Source of the DNA: Saprospiraceae bacterium
GTDB lineage: Bacteria > Bacteroidota > Bacteroidia > Chitinophagales > Saprospiraceae
Length of the DNA: 64,000 nt
Assembly: GCA_016711125.1 (NCBI GenBank)
Contig: JADJTQ010000002.1
Coordinates: forward strand, 558,001-622,000
Reading direction: 5' to 3'
A program made the position numbers and the translations under genes. The notes beneath the pieces were generated by a model that did no database searches, was not told where the DNA came from, and saw nothing but the letters and a program-made list of their open reading frames with translations. Positions 35,158-44,863 of this stretch are shown in pieces (position 1 is the first letter of the stretch; each line of letters begins with the position of its first letter).

Positions 35158-38025
35158 TTAGAAGTGTCGTTTCGACTTATAGATCAACCCTATAGTTGCA
35201 AGTAGACTGATAATCAAGATGAGGTATAGCATTCGGCGAGTAGACTTTTTGGGAATAGGACTCATATCGCCAACCGCTACAAAAGCACTCCAAAAGAAGG
35301 GATGAGCATCTACATGATCAACCTGATTCAGATACGTGATCTTAGCCTGTTGTAAGGCGATGTCTTTTGTATTTGATCGCGACAAGTTTTGGTAAAAACC
35401 AGTCATCAGGTCAACAGTACTCTGGTCATCGACCGACCAAAGGGTGCTTACGATGCTCTTGGCTCCTGCAAAAGAGAAGGCCCGCGCCAGACTGATGATT
35501 CCTTCGCTGGATTGCAGTTCTCCCAATCCTGATTCACAGGCACTTAAGGTGACCAATTCACTTTGTAAGTCTAATGAGTAGATTTCATTGGCATATAGTC
35601 TGAAATCAGTATCAGCCAAATTTGAAAAGGCCAGATACGAGAAGTCACCTTCTCCATCATTGGCTTTTCCATGGGTGGCCAAATGGATCATTCCAAAGTT
35701 ATTTGACTGCTTGAGAAACTGTGTCTTGGTAGCATCTATTCCACTGAGACCTATTCCAGGAAACTGACCCAAGACTGACTCGGCTTCGGTCAGGTTAAAT
35801 TTTAAATGATTTAAGGATGACCTAAGGGCATACAATTCTTCTGGTTTGGATTTTGATAAAGAAAATGATGGTGCTACGGCCAATAAGCGCTGGTTGTCAG
35901 CATGTGGTTTTCTCTGCATTTCGAGGGCCAAATACACGGAATAGCAGTAACTAAAGGCATGATGCTTTAGCAGGTAATCATGCGTTTTGAATTGAAAGAT
36001 ATTTGAGGGACGTTCAGCCAGGAGCAAATCAAAAGGCAGATACCCCAAGGATTTGTCGGGAATAACGAGCACTCTTTCCTTTAGAAAATCATTAACGGGG
36101 CCAATGAGTATCTCATATAATGAAAAGGAGGATTCGATGAATTGTTCGGTTTTTAACGAATAGAGTTGTTCTGATTTTTGTCCTGATAGATGGTATGCAA
36201 AGACGTTATCCCTGAGATCTTCAATCATTTGAGATATTGGTGCATTGACCGCGATCTTTTCAAACCGAGCCTCAGACTGATTGATTGCCAGGAGATAGAG
36301 ATCATTTTCTGCAACATGGTAAGAGAGAATGCTCCTATCGTGCGATAAGAGAGTTTGTTGAACATCCGTGATTGTCAAGGGTTCAGGATGATTGATTAGG
36401 TCATGATAACGAGGATGGGATGCTTTCACCAGCTGCCTCCAGTTATATAGCTTCTCTAAGGCCAGGTTCAGACTCCTTCGATCTTCAGAATCATTTGAAG
36501 TGACTAGTGCTTTTTCAAGCAGGTAGACCGAATCCTTCAAGATACTTTGCTCCTCATTAAGTTGCTTAAAGTCTCGGTGTTCCTGGATTTTGTCTTTTTG
36601 TGCTACCTGGAGCAATTCGATCGATTTATACTTTTCAATGTAATTAAAGGCCAGGTCGAGCCAATACGGTTCCGATGTCAAGTGATAGAGCTTCAAAAGA
36701 TCGTCGATCGCCAATGAAAAGATCTTTCTTGACTTTTCTTTAAAAATGTCCCTGGACCCACTGTTCAGTATGCCATCATATGCATAATCAATGGTAGCCA
36801 TGTAGGCCTTACCTATTTCAACCGATGCTTTAAGCTGTTGAATTTCTTGAGATTCCTCAAATAATGCATGGTTGATCTGCACCGAAGTTGCAAGCAAATT
36901 TAAGGCATCGGTCAGGAAGTAGTCACCATGAGGATCCTCCACAGACCAACCCAGGGTTTTCAAAAAGTCGATACTGATCCGGCTCATGCTGTCTGCCCTG
37001 GCCAATTGTTGATCTTTATAATAAGTCTCGGTCAGGGTTGACAATGGCAGAAGTTGATCAGGATAATCTGGGCTATAGTATTGTCGCATTAGCCTTAAGG
37101 CATGGTTGCTATACGCTAATGCGCTATCAATTTGACCGAGATCCCGGAACGCCACGGCAATATTATCATGGCCGGTCGCAATCTCATTCCGATAATGCTC
37201 TCCCTGAAACTCATAAGATGCAATCGCCTTTTTCATAAAGAAAATCGCTTCTTCATTTTGACCCAAATCACTGTGACATAGGCCAAGATTATTTAAAACC
37301 AGGCCTTCCCATGAAGACCCAGGTGCGCGATCAGCCAGAAATTTTAAAGTTCGATGGTGATGTTCTATACCTAATTGCAGTTGATTGGTGCGGCGGTAGC
37401 CAACTCCAATACCATTGAGAAAGTTGATTTTCATGCGTAAATTGCCTGGAAAGAACTCTTCAAGATATTGCAGGCCATTTTGCAGGAATGTTATTGAGGC
37501 CAGAAAATCATTTTGGAGATAAGCATATCGGGCATTTTCATAAGCTAAATTGATCTCAAGTTCTGAAGGAGATAATAATTGATCCAGCAATAGCCGCATT
37601 TTTCGGAGATAAATTGCTAACGAATCAACCTGCGATGATTGACGAAGATGAATCACAAATTGATTCGCGAGTTCTGCCCTCTGCTCAATTGGAGCCAAAG
37701 AAAGCTTATCGAACAATTTTTGGCCTGCCTGGAGGATCGGAAGCCTATCCTTCAGTGGTATTGCCTTGCATACCTCCCGGCAATAATGATTGATGGCCAC
37801 CGAGACCAGAGAATCATGCAAGCCAGTTTGTTGATTTGCATTAAAGATTTCTTGAACTAGTGAATCCCCTTCTCCCTTCAATGACTCACCATCGGCGTGC
37901 ATTAACTTTTGATAAAGCTCATGCAATGAAACTGAATCCGTCTGGGCGATGGAAAGTAAAAAGGTAATTGACCATACTACTGAGCTATAGATAAGGATCG
38001 CAAGCACATTGTGGAGTGGTTTCAT
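35158..38025 (-). CDS. Membrane-anchored TPR-CHAT protein (caspase-like protease fold)
   Basis: I start at the ATG at 38025, which begins a signal or anchor sequence (HNVLAILIYSSVVWSITFLL). The protein then has tetratricopeptide-like helices (about 150-350, e.g. NNLGLCHSDLGQNEEAIFF), a helical spacer and a CHAT domain. Its catalytic pair is His785 in HLATHGKAN and Cys830 in LSACESGLG, followed by GIISLARAFSFAGAKSIVSTLWSVDD. A final membrane helix (LYLILIISLLATIGLIY) puts the protease domain between two membrane anchors. Third gene of an operon after a sigma factor and an anti-sigma-like protein, 4 bases downstream. CHAT proteins are often proteases in signalling or defence; the target is unknown. 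Confidence 0.9.
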   Translation of the reverse strand: MKPLHNVLAILIYSSVVWSITFLLSIAQTDSVSLHELYQKLMHADGESLKGEGDSLVQEIFNANQQTGLHDSLVSVAINHYCREVCKAIPLKDRLPILQAGQKLFDKLSLAPIEQRAELANQFVIHLRQSSQVDSLAIYLRKMRLLLDQLLSPSELEINLAYENARYAYLQNDFLASITFLQNGLQYLEEFFPGNLRMKINFLNGIGVGYRRTNQLQLGIEHHHRTLKFLADRAPGSSWEGLVLNNLGLCHSDLGQNEEAIFFMKKAIASYEFQGEHYRNEIATGHDNIAVAFRDLGQIDSALAYSNHALRLMRQYYSPDYPDQLLPLSTLTETYYKDQQLARADSMSRISIDFLKTLGWSVEDPHGDYFLTDALNLLATSVQINHALFEESQEIQQLKASVEIGKAYMATIDYAYDGILNSGSRDIFKEKSRKIFSLAIDDLLKLYHLTSEPYWLDLAFNYIEKYKSIELLQVAQKDKIQEHRDFKQLNEEQSILKDSVYLLEKALVTSNDSEDRRSLNLALEKLYNWRQLVKASHPRYHDLINHPEPLTITDVQQTLLSHDRSILSYHVAENDLYLLAINQSEARFEKIAVNAPISQMIEDLRDNVFAYHLSGQKSEQLYSLKTEQFIESSFSLYEILIGPVNDFLKERVLVIPDKSLGYLPFDLLLAERPSNIFQFKTHDYLLKHHAFSYCYSVYLALEMQRKPHADNQRLLAVAPSFSLSKSKPEELYALRSSLNHLKFNLTEAESVLGQFPGIGLSGIDATKTQFLKQSNNFGMIHLATHGKANDGEGDFSYLAFSNLADTDFRLYANEIYSLDLQSELVTLSACESGLGELQSSEGIISLARAFSFAGAKSIVSTLWSVDDQSTVDLMTGFYQNLSRSNTKDIALQQAKITYLNQVDHVDAHPFFWSAFVAVGDMSPIPKKSTRRMLYLILIISLLATIGLIYKSKRHF

Positions 38026-38029
38026 GGGC

Positions 38030-38761
38030 TTACCTGATGTCCAATTTCTCACCTAATTGGATAGCTAAAAGGTGGTAGGAGTGATTTGAATCGGCTAGTA
38101 AGTTCCTGAGCTTTTGATTGGCTACAAAATCCATATCGTACTGAGCGGACAACAAAAGTTCATTCCAGGTAGCTTTTTCCTTCCACAGCAAGGAAGGTGA
38201 ATCGGCAATGATTCTGAACTGATCTCTGGCTTCCAGGTTTCTATCCGATTTTCGCAACTGATCAGCAAGTATAAATCTGGATTCGTACGAGTCCGGGTAG
38301 CTCAAGAGATAATTTTCAAACCATTCGATTGCTTCTGTCGCTTGGCCTTGACGCAACAGTACAAGACCTTCAGAAACTTCCAAACTTCCAGCTTCTGATC
38401 GGAAGTCGATATCCTGGTGACTTAAATAATGACTTTGCGCAAACTGCCCAAGGTCTGGATTGGGTTGGCTATAAAACCAGACAAACAGACCAAGCATCAA
38501 GAGAATCACCGCGGCAATTGACCAGAGAAGAAACTGCTTTGACCTTTGAGGTCTAGCGGATTTTTCACGAAGGATATTAAGCTGTGATCTCAATTGATCT
38601 TCAATTTCGAGCTCCATAGCATCTCCCAAGAGATGCATCTTTTCAACCTCTTTTTTGAGGTCATCATCTTGATCCATGGCGACTTGAAAATCATGAGCCT
38701 CTACCTCGCCCATCTGTCTGAGTACATATCGTTCAATATCTTCGAGAGAATACTGCATCAT
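38030..38761 (-). CDS. Membrane anti-sigma-like protein with TPR-like C-terminus
   Basis: 243 residues. The N-terminus (YSLEDIERYVLRQMGEVEAHDF) is the short helical, zinc-free anti-sigma-like domain common beside Bacteroidota sigma factors. One membrane helix lies at about 76-96 (LLWSIAAVILLMLGLFVWF). The periplasmic part contains TPR-like helices (GQATEAIEWFENYLLSYPDSYESR). Its ATG overlaps the sigma-factor stop (ATGA), indicating translational coupling. It probably sequesters the sigma factor and relays a periplasmic signal (inference). Confidence 0.75.
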   Translation of the reverse strand: MMQYSLEDIERYVLRQMGEVEAHDFQVAMDQDDDLKKEVEKMHLLGDAMELEIEDQLRSQLNILREKSARPQRSKQFLLWSIAAVILLMLGLFVWFYSQPNPDLGQFAQSHYLSHQDIDFRSEAGSLEVSEGLVLLRQGQATEAIEWFENYLLSYPDSYESRFILADQLRKSDRNLEARDQFRIIADSPSLLWKEKATWNELLLSAQYDMDFVANQKLRNLLADSNHSYHLLAIQLGEKLDIR

Positions 38762-39357
38762 TGGAGAGATTCTAGAAGATTGGGTTTTTGATCAAGAACC
38801 ACCATCAATTTTTTCATGCAACGGTATTTGTATTTTTTGGCCATAGCAGCACTGCTCAGGTTTAAGCTCAGGGCGATTTCATCCATTGAATAAGACATTT
38901 TCCATAGAGTCAGGATCTTACGACAGGAATCATCCAACAGGTCAAGCACTTTTTTAAGTAACACCTTTCGTTCTTCCTGAAAAAAAGTCACCTCGGGAGT
39001 TGTATGGTCTGTTTCATCAGCACCACTGGAGGGGTCTCTGTTAGCGATCCTTTGTTTTTTGCGCCACTCATTATTCCAGATAAAGCGGCAAATACTGTAT
39101 AAATAAGCTTCTAATGAGGCCTCTAAAGTGTATTTACCGTTTCGTATGTTTCGGTCAAGCGCAATAATTCCTTCGTGATAGACCTCAAGTGCTTCAGGGA
39201 TCGATCCTCCGTATTGTAAGACGTGACCCTGCACTTTTAGTTTTAGATCGTTCCAATGATAGATTTCTTCAATCGCCTGATTCCGTTTGCTGGTCGACTG
39301 GCATATCATATCGATTATTTCCTGATCAGATCTTCTGGTATTTTTTTTTGATGCCAC
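38758..39357 (-). CDS. Sigma-70 family RNA polymerase sigma factor (ECF-like)
   Basis: I prefer the GTG start at 39357 (ASKKNTRRSDQEIIDMI); the longer frame to 39438 adds a hydrophobic stretch unlike a sigma factor. Region 2 is seen in LEASLEAYLYSICRFIWNNEW and region 4 in MSYSMDEIALSLNLSSAAMAKK with a basic end. It heads a three-gene operon with the anti-sigma-like and CHAT proteins, and so probably drives that operon and perhaps others. The C-terminal ELV-type residues are replaced by a KPNLLESLQ tail. Confidence 0.85.
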   Translation of the reverse strand: MASKKNTRRSDQEIIDMICQSTSKRNQAIEEIYHWNDLKLKVQGHVLQYGGSIPEALEVYHEGIIALDRNIRNGKYTLEASLEAYLYSICRFIWNNEWRKKQRIANRDPSSGADETDHTTPEVTFFQEERKVLLKKVLDLLDDSCRKILTLWKMSYSMDEIALSLNLSSAAMAKKYKYRCMKKLMVVLDQKPNLLESLQ

Positions 39358-39591
39358 GTTTATCGCCGATGCCGGGTTTAAAGTAAGAAAAAATAAAAAG
39401 CCAGACCGGCATAAGAGCAAGGTCTGACTTCCATTCAAACAATTAATTAACTCCTAATGATCGCAATTTTCCATAGTCCTGCGTGAAGCGTGATCCAAGA
39501 TGAAAGTACCCATCGATTTGAGTTTTGAATGTGGATATCGATTATTCCGATTCAAACAGAGAAAACAAGGTCGATTAGGAGAGGCATATTT

Positions 39592-41418
39592 TTATTTTCT
39601 ATATAAATCCCGGATGCTCTTCAATGGACCGGTAGGAAACTTGGGCTGCATCTCGCGGCTGTGATCGATCATCAAAGCTGGCTTGGATTGCAATACCTGA
39701 AAGTCTTCCTGACCTTTTCGTTTGCACATGACGAGATAGTCAAAGTCATAGTTGCCACTACCACCATGTAGTTCTTTTGCTTTAAATCCGCCAGTTGATT
39801 TTTCGATCACGGCGATCCCTTGAGACTCAGCAGAAAGTGGAGTGATAGTGACAGTCATTGACTGTTCATCGGCGATCCATCGAAAACTTTCGGGGCAAAT
39901 AATGGTCGCTTCTCCGTTGACCAATCTTGCGGTACCACGGTCGTATGTGGCCGATTCTCCTCCGACCGGTGCGGAATAGTTTGCCGACTCATTTGCTCTT
40001 CCGGGTGCAGCTGTTGTCATAATGAACTGATCAGCACCCATTTGCGAAGAGCCATCATTTTTTGTCCACATGTACGCACCAAGCGCACCATCTGCAGCAA
40101 AGGTGATGTGAGCACCGCCATTGTTATCACCGCCGAAGGTGCCAGAAGTGGTGTTGAGTTGGCCATTGGCTCCGTAGGTTGAGGAAGAACCTGCTGATTC
40201 AGAATTGATGGATGAAAGGGTGCCCAGATTAGGCCCATTGAAGACAATACTGTATCCATTGGTGGGATCAATTCCGGGGATTGCGCCGACTAAGGTGGTT
40301 AATCCGTTATCGTTGGCCGTGGACATGGTTCCACCGAAAGTGGCTGCTTGCTCCCTTTGGGATGTGTTATCATCATCGAAGCAAAAAACCGCAAAACCAT
40401 AGCCAAATTCATCAACTCCGATCTTATAGAGGTCCGTTCCAACTCCTCCCAATGCAAGATCAACAAAGAAGTCTACAAGATCATGATCTTGATAGGACGA
40501 AGTTAGTCTGCTACCGTCCCTACCAATCGATAAATTAGACCTCCAATCTCCAAAGAGGCACGAACTTCCAGCCATAGTCATATCTTGAGAAGCCCATCTC
40601 CCTTCAAGATACCCCGGTCCTCTCTGGTATATTCCACGCGTTAACGATGGAATTCTAAGACGATTTCGATCTCCTTCGTCAATTTCTAGTTCTGAAATAA
40701 AGAAGCGCTTTTTGAAAAGCGGAACTCCTTGTATATTAATATCTTCCCCCTGGGGACTTATTTTTTTGGAAATTTTCGGAGTGGCCAAGGTCATTAGTAT
40801 TTGATCATCTGATCCTACTGTTGGAGTTAGCTCTAGGACGACACCATTGTCTTCAAATGCTCTTTGGTTTATATTTCCAAGTTGATCAAGAGATAAAAAA
40901 TAGCTTGAATCTGACTTTTGCCAGTAATTTAATTGGTTGAGTTCTACTCCTCCTCTACCACTAATCTTTACGCTATCTTCTTGTATCGAGAGACTCTGCA
41001 TCTCATTATGCAGATCCGCATCCTCGTCTTTTCCATAGAGTGCATAGGGTATGATGCCTAGTTTGCTATTACCGACTTCGGTCATCCCGGTTTCCCCTGG
41101 TAGCTCGGCTTCGATCTTTAAAGTGACATCCTGCTTGCCGGTGATTTCTGAGAATGTGCCAGACTCGATCGTGCCGGCACCGATCATGCAGATGAGAATA
41201 CCCAAAGCATCGGTATTAAGGGCCTGCGATTCTTTATAAATCACGGTCTCCGTTGGACCATCAATAAGAGAAAAATGTAAAGTGACCGCTTCATTGGCCA
41301 TGGTTTCTCCAGCAGGATTACGTAAAACCGCTTGATAGTTAAAGCCGGGAGTTTGCGCAACAACGTAGGCTGCCAGGGTGGCGAGGTACAAAATCGTGAG
41401 TAAGATTTTAGTTTTCAT
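39592..41418 (-). CDS. Secreted surface protein with tail-fibre-like N-terminus
   Basis: A 608-residue exported protein (signal KTKILLTILYLATLAAYVVAQ). The N-terminal ~130 residues follow a widespread Bacteroidota pattern (GFNYQAVLRNPAGETMANEAVTL, then KLGIIPYALYG) that precedes variable, often beta-rich surface domains. The middle and C-terminal regions are Gly/Ser/Thr/Asn-rich with no catalytic motif, and the tail LKSIRDLYRK is helical with no type IX domain. It lies downstream of the type IX-sorted protein on the same strand (82 bases). Its role is unknown; adhesion is a guess. Confidence 0.65.
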   Translation of the reverse strand: MKTKILLTILYLATLAAYVVAQTPGFNYQAVLRNPAGETMANEAVTLHFSLIDGPTETVIYKESQALNTDALGILICMIGAGTIESGTFSEITGKQDVTLKIEAELPGETGMTEVGNSKLGIIPYALYGKDEDADLHNEMQSLSIQEDSVKISGRGGVELNQLNYWQKSDSSYFLSLDQLGNINQRAFEDNGVVLELTPTVGSDDQILMTLATPKISKKISPQGEDINIQGVPLFKKRFFISELEIDEGDRNRLRIPSLTRGIYQRGPGYLEGRWASQDMTMAGSSCLFGDWRSNLSIGRDGSRLTSSYQDHDLVDFFVDLALGGVGTDLYKIGVDEFGYGFAVFCFDDDNTSQREQAATFGGTMSTANDNGLTTLVGAIPGIDPTNGYSIVFNGPNLGTLSSINSESAGSSSTYGANGQLNTTSGTFGGDNNGGAHITFAADGALGAYMWTKNDGSSQMGADQFIMTTAAPGRANESANYSAPVGGESATYDRGTARLVNGEATIICPESFRWIADEQSMTVTITPLSAESQGIAVIEKSTGGFKAKELHGGSGNYDFDYLVMCKRKGQEDFQVLQSKPALMIDHSREMQPKFPTGPLKSIRDLYRK

Positions 41419-41500
41419 TTGAATGGTTTTATAATGTTTATAATGATTGTTCTTTTTGAGCCTTTAAAGCGTTTGGCTTAAATCAATGGTCGTTGGACTT

Positions 41501-41974
41501 TTAATGTTTACTGATCAGCTCACTCCTTACCATACGGCCCCCGGCCAGGTAATAGAGCGCATACATACCAGCACTGAGATGACTCATGTCCAGGGAATGC
41601 TCGCTGGTCCAGGACCCTTTATGGATTGCTTTTCCGGTCATGTCTACCAATCGAAAGTCAATCGCTTCAGGGTAGTCGGATTGCATCTTCAACACATGAG
41701 TTACCGGATTGGGGAAAACCTGCAATCCAAATCCGAAGGTGAGGTCTTCAAACCCGGTTGCGACTTTAAGACTTGGCTGCTGGAAACCCTGAGTGAGAAG
41801 AATTTTTTCTGACCGGATCGGATCGACCACGGGCTCACCCACGGTCCAGCTTAGGCTCAGGCCACCAGGTGACTTTGTGTGGCCGCCAGCCAATGCAATC
41901 ACGGATGACGACAAATTCTGACCAGATGACATCTGAGCGATCAATAACATTGTTAAGAGTAAAAAGTATTTCAT
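41501..41974 (-). CDS. Small secreted protein with type IX sorting domain
   Basis: 157 residues with a signal peptide (KYFLLLTMLLIAQMSSGQ), a short beta-rich region (GGLSLSWTVGEPV, LTQGFQQP) and a type A T9SS C-terminal domain. That domain shows the usual blocks VFPNPVTHVLKM, VDMTGKAIHKG and MSHLSAGMYALYYLAGG. Such proteins cross the outer membrane through the Por/Gld machine and are anchored or released. Very little cargo precedes the sorting domain. Confidence 0.85.
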   Translation of the reverse strand: MKYFLLLTMLLIAQMSSGQNLSSSVIALAGGHTKSPGGLSLSWTVGEPVVDPIRSEKILLTQGFQQPSLKVATGFEDLTFGFGLQVFPNPVTHVLKMQSDYPEAIDFRLVDMTGKAIHKGSWTSEHSLDMSHLSAGMYALYYLAGGRMVRSELISKH

Positions 41975-42352
41975 TTTCGTCTTTTTAGGTTTAGTCTAAT
42001 ACTATGATATGTTTTGAAAACCTCATTGGTACCCAACCGGGTCACTGTATTTCCACGGATGCCTTTTCCCAAGACCCTAGATATTTTTTATGTCTTTCCC
42101 CAAAAGCGGATCAGCACTTGCTCAGATTTGAGCTTGTTTAGCGGTTGCTCCACGAGGTTCAGGAGACTCTGAAACTATGATTTATAAGGCTGAAATGCCA
42201 TAACCATGTATCATGGGAACATTTGAAGGGGCTTATGAAATCCTCAACTCGCCGAATGAATGAACGGATAAATCCCCGTTAATCCTGACAAATTATTGAT
42301 TATCAGTGATTCATTATCAGGGCTGAAGCTACATTTCTAGACGATATTCCTT
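41975..42352. other. Intergenic region without a recognised gene
   Basis: 378 bases between the end of the P450 operon and the T9SS-protein gene, both on the minus strand. It must hold the promoter of the latter. CCTGA and TCAGG copies around 42286-42322 could pair, but no T-run follows. Nothing else stands out. Confidence 0.4.
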
Positions 42353-43756
42353 TTAAGATTGATCAGCTGTCTTTGTTTCAACTCCCGAAACAGGGCGATT
42401 TCTAATTCTGAACATCAAAGCCTTCTCTGGTCTAAGAGTAATCAATGGCAACATCTCTACCTTCTGACTAATTAGCTCAAAGTCAAAATGATGAAACAGC
42501 TGAGTCAGGATCAATTGCATCTCCATGAGGGCAAAATTGTTTCCGATACACAGCCTTGGACCGCCTCCAAAAGGGAAATAAGCAAATGGGTGTATCTCAG
42601 ACCTACGCTCTTCGTTAAACCGTTCTGGCTCGAATTGATCTTGTTTGGGCCACAACCCTGGATTATGGTGAGTACCGTAAGTATATAGTATCATCATGGT
42701 GCCTTTGGCAATACGGAACCCTCCTGCTTCATCCTGATCTTGGGCTACCCGGTCAATAATCCAGGCTGGCGGATAAAGTCGCATTACTTCTTCGATGACC
42801 TGATGGGTATATGTCAGTCGTGGCAAATGCTCAAACAATGGTTGTTTTTCGGTCATCCAGGAACTGGATTCCTGCCGGAGAAGATCTATATGCCGGGGGT
42901 TTTTGGCCAGCAAGTAGAAAGCCCAGGAAAGCGCATTGGCGGTTGTTTCGTGACCGGCGACGAATATGATGAGACACTCGTCCAGAAGCTGCTGCAAAGT
43001 CATTGACTCTCCCGTCTCTTCATAGCGGGCATCCAACAACATCTGCAACAGATCATCATGGGCGACACCCGACTGCATTCTTGTAGAGATGATATCAATC
43101 AATATTTGCTTGGTAGCTTGAGAGATCTCTTCATGTTGCCCGATTTGCCCGGAGATCTTAAACCACCAATGTGCATAGGGCTGACGGATTTGCTTAACGA
43201 TAAATTTTTGCACCTGAGTGATCTGGGCGCTTAGTTTTTCCATCCGTGGTTCATCCAGACCGGTGCTAAAGAGCGTTTTAGCCACTATGCGAAATGCCAG
43301 AAGATGCATCTCTTTGTAAATGTCGACAGCGGCCTCCTGAGTAGCTAAATCTGTCCAGCGCTTTATAGCAAGTTGAATTTCCAGATTCATTAATCCCACC
43401 AAACTTGCAAGGCGTTTTCGATGAAATCCCGGTTGGATCAATCTCCTTTGCTTGAGCCAATATTCTCCCTCTGAGGTTAGTAGTCCATTTCCTATATAAT
43501 GGGCAAGCAGACCGGTTTGGATATCTGACTTTCGGTAATTGCGGTGGTTTTTTTGTAAGACATGTTGGATGATTTCCGGATCTGTGGTTAGAAATCCCTT
43601 TTTAAACCCACCGATATGAAATAAGTAATTAGGACCAAATTGCCTGAGGTGGCTGTCGAGTACTGGAATTGGATTGGTAATAAACTTGGCGGCACGTAAG
43701 ACTGAAAGATAACGAGGTACGAGCGGTGGTAACCGATTATCTTTTGGAGAGGTCAT
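42353..43756 (-). CDS. Cytochrome P450
   Basis: A 467-residue P450 of the bacterial CYP102/CYP4-like type. The I-helix oxygen-activation motif is FVAGHETTANALSW, the K-helix ExxR lies in VIEEVMRLYPPAW, and the haem-binding loop is FPFGGGPRLCIGNNFA with the thiolate Cys403. No reductase domain is fused and no ferredoxin or reductase gene is adjacent, so electrons must come from elsewhere. There is no signal peptide, so the enzyme is cytoplasmic or membrane-associated, unlike the exported proteins encoded upstream. It is the last gene of a seven-gene operon; its ATG overlaps the preceding stop by one base. Confidence 0.94.
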   Translation of the reverse strand: MTSPKDNRLPPLVPRYLSVLRAAKFITNPIPVLDSHLRQFGPNYLFHIGGFKKGFLTTDPEIIQHVLQKNHRNYRKSDIQTGLLAHYIGNGLLTSEGEYWLKQRRLIQPGFHRKRLASLVGLMNLEIQLAIKRWTDLATQEAAVDIYKEMHLLAFRIVAKTLFSTGLDEPRMEKLSAQITQVQKFIVKQIRQPYAHWWFKISGQIGQHEEISQATKQILIDIISTRMQSGVAHDDLLQMLLDARYEETGESMTLQQLLDECLIIFVAGHETTANALSWAFYLLAKNPRHIDLLRQESSSWMTEKQPLFEHLPRLTYTHQVIEEVMRLYPPAWIIDRVAQDQDEAGGFRIAKGTMMILYTYGTHHNPGLWPKQDQFEPERFNEERRSEIHPFAYFPFGGGPRLCIGNNFALMEMQLILTQLFHHFDFELISQKVEMLPLITLRPEKALMFRIRNRPVSGVETKTADQS

Positions 43757-44811
43757 TACACCCGGTCCAACTTGATTGGATAGGTATTACCGGAAAACCA
43801 TTGAGGAACATACAGATTCTCATCGCGATCGACGCAAATATCATGCGGGTTCATGAAGCTTCTACCGTCATATTTCACTTCAGCAATAGCCCCATTGATT
43901 AAATCGGTCTCCACACCACCGGGTGCTGAAATTATTCTATTGTCTTCATCCAATATGATCACTAGTCCATCATATTCCCACCAGGATTTGGTACCTAAGA
44001 CGGCAAAGTACAAAAGTTCGTTTTGGATCACCGGACGACAGATCCAGCAACCGGGTACTTTAATGGTCTCCAGATATTCACCCTCCATCGTAAAACGCTT
44101 AAATTCCTGAGAAGTGCGGGAGGTAATCAATAAGGTCGGTGTTCCTGGCTTCCTGGTATCGATGGTAATGCCGTGACAACAATCAAATTGATGTGCTTCG
44201 CTTCCCCGGCCTCCAAAGTGTCTGATATATTGACCTTTCGAATCGTATTGAATGATATAATTTTCGCCATATCCATCGGCCACATAGAAATCACCATTGT
44301 CAGCGACTGCTACTTCGGTTGGTTGAAACTGGTCTGGCGACTGATAGACTCCGGTTTCTAGGGGATAATCAAGTACCATGAGCTCCCTTCCGCTCAGAGT
44401 CGTTTTAAAAATTTGATGCCTTTCGGTATCGGTAAAAAAGAGTACTTCCTGTGAGCCTTCATCGGCCAGAGTTAGGCCGTGAATGCCTGGGTATTCATGC
44501 CCCCAGGTTTCTAAAACGACTCCTTGTTTATCATAGATAATGACGTTATTTTTTGTATGATTGGTAGTCATTAGCAGACGACCGCTCCGATCTTGCACCA
44601 TTTCATGGCAGTTCCTTACCGGAATATTGCCAGGATCCTGGATACCCCAGTGTTTATCGATGCGATATTTGAAATTTGCATGACCTACAATCTCTCCCAC
44701 CATAGCTCTCTTGTTGTGAATAGCAAAAGATGCATGTGGAATCGACATTGCCAATGATGCACAAACCACTGACTTCTTAATAAATTTGCGCCTGCTGGTA
44801 TAAAATTTCAT
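43756..44811 (-). CDS. Tat-exported NHL-repeat beta-propeller protein
   Basis: Starting at 44811 gives a twin-arginine signal (SRRKFIKKSVVCASLAM); the longer frame to 44844 adds 11 residues. The rest is a six-bladed propeller with NHL-type turns (PTEVAVADNGDFYVADGYGENYI, HQFDCCHGITID, HDICVDRDENLYVPQWFSGN). It resembles the peptidyl-alpha-hydroxyglycine amidating lyase-like group, but catalysis cannot be assigned. It is encoded between the DUF2231-cytochrome protein and the P450 in the same operon. Confidence 0.8.
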   Translation of the reverse strand: MKFYTSRRKFIKKSVVCASLAMSIPHASFAIHNKRAMVGEIVGHANFKYRIDKHWGIQDPGNIPVRNCHEMVQDRSGRLLMTTNHTKNNVIIYDKQGVVLETWGHEYPGIHGLTLADEGSQEVLFFTDTERHQIFKTTLSGRELMVLDYPLETGVYQSPDQFQPTEVAVADNGDFYVADGYGENYIIQYDSKGQYIRHFGGRGSEAHQFDCCHGITIDTRKPGTPTLLITSRTSQEFKRFTMEGEYLETIKVPGCWICRPVIQNELLYFAVLGTKSWWEYDGLVIILDEDNRIISAPGGVETDLINGAIAEVKYDGRSFMNPHDICVDRDENLYVPQWFSGNTYPIKLDRV

Positions 44812-44863
44812 TTCTAACTCTGACCCCGAAAGCCAGTTTACCAAAATTTAACAAAGATCCCTT

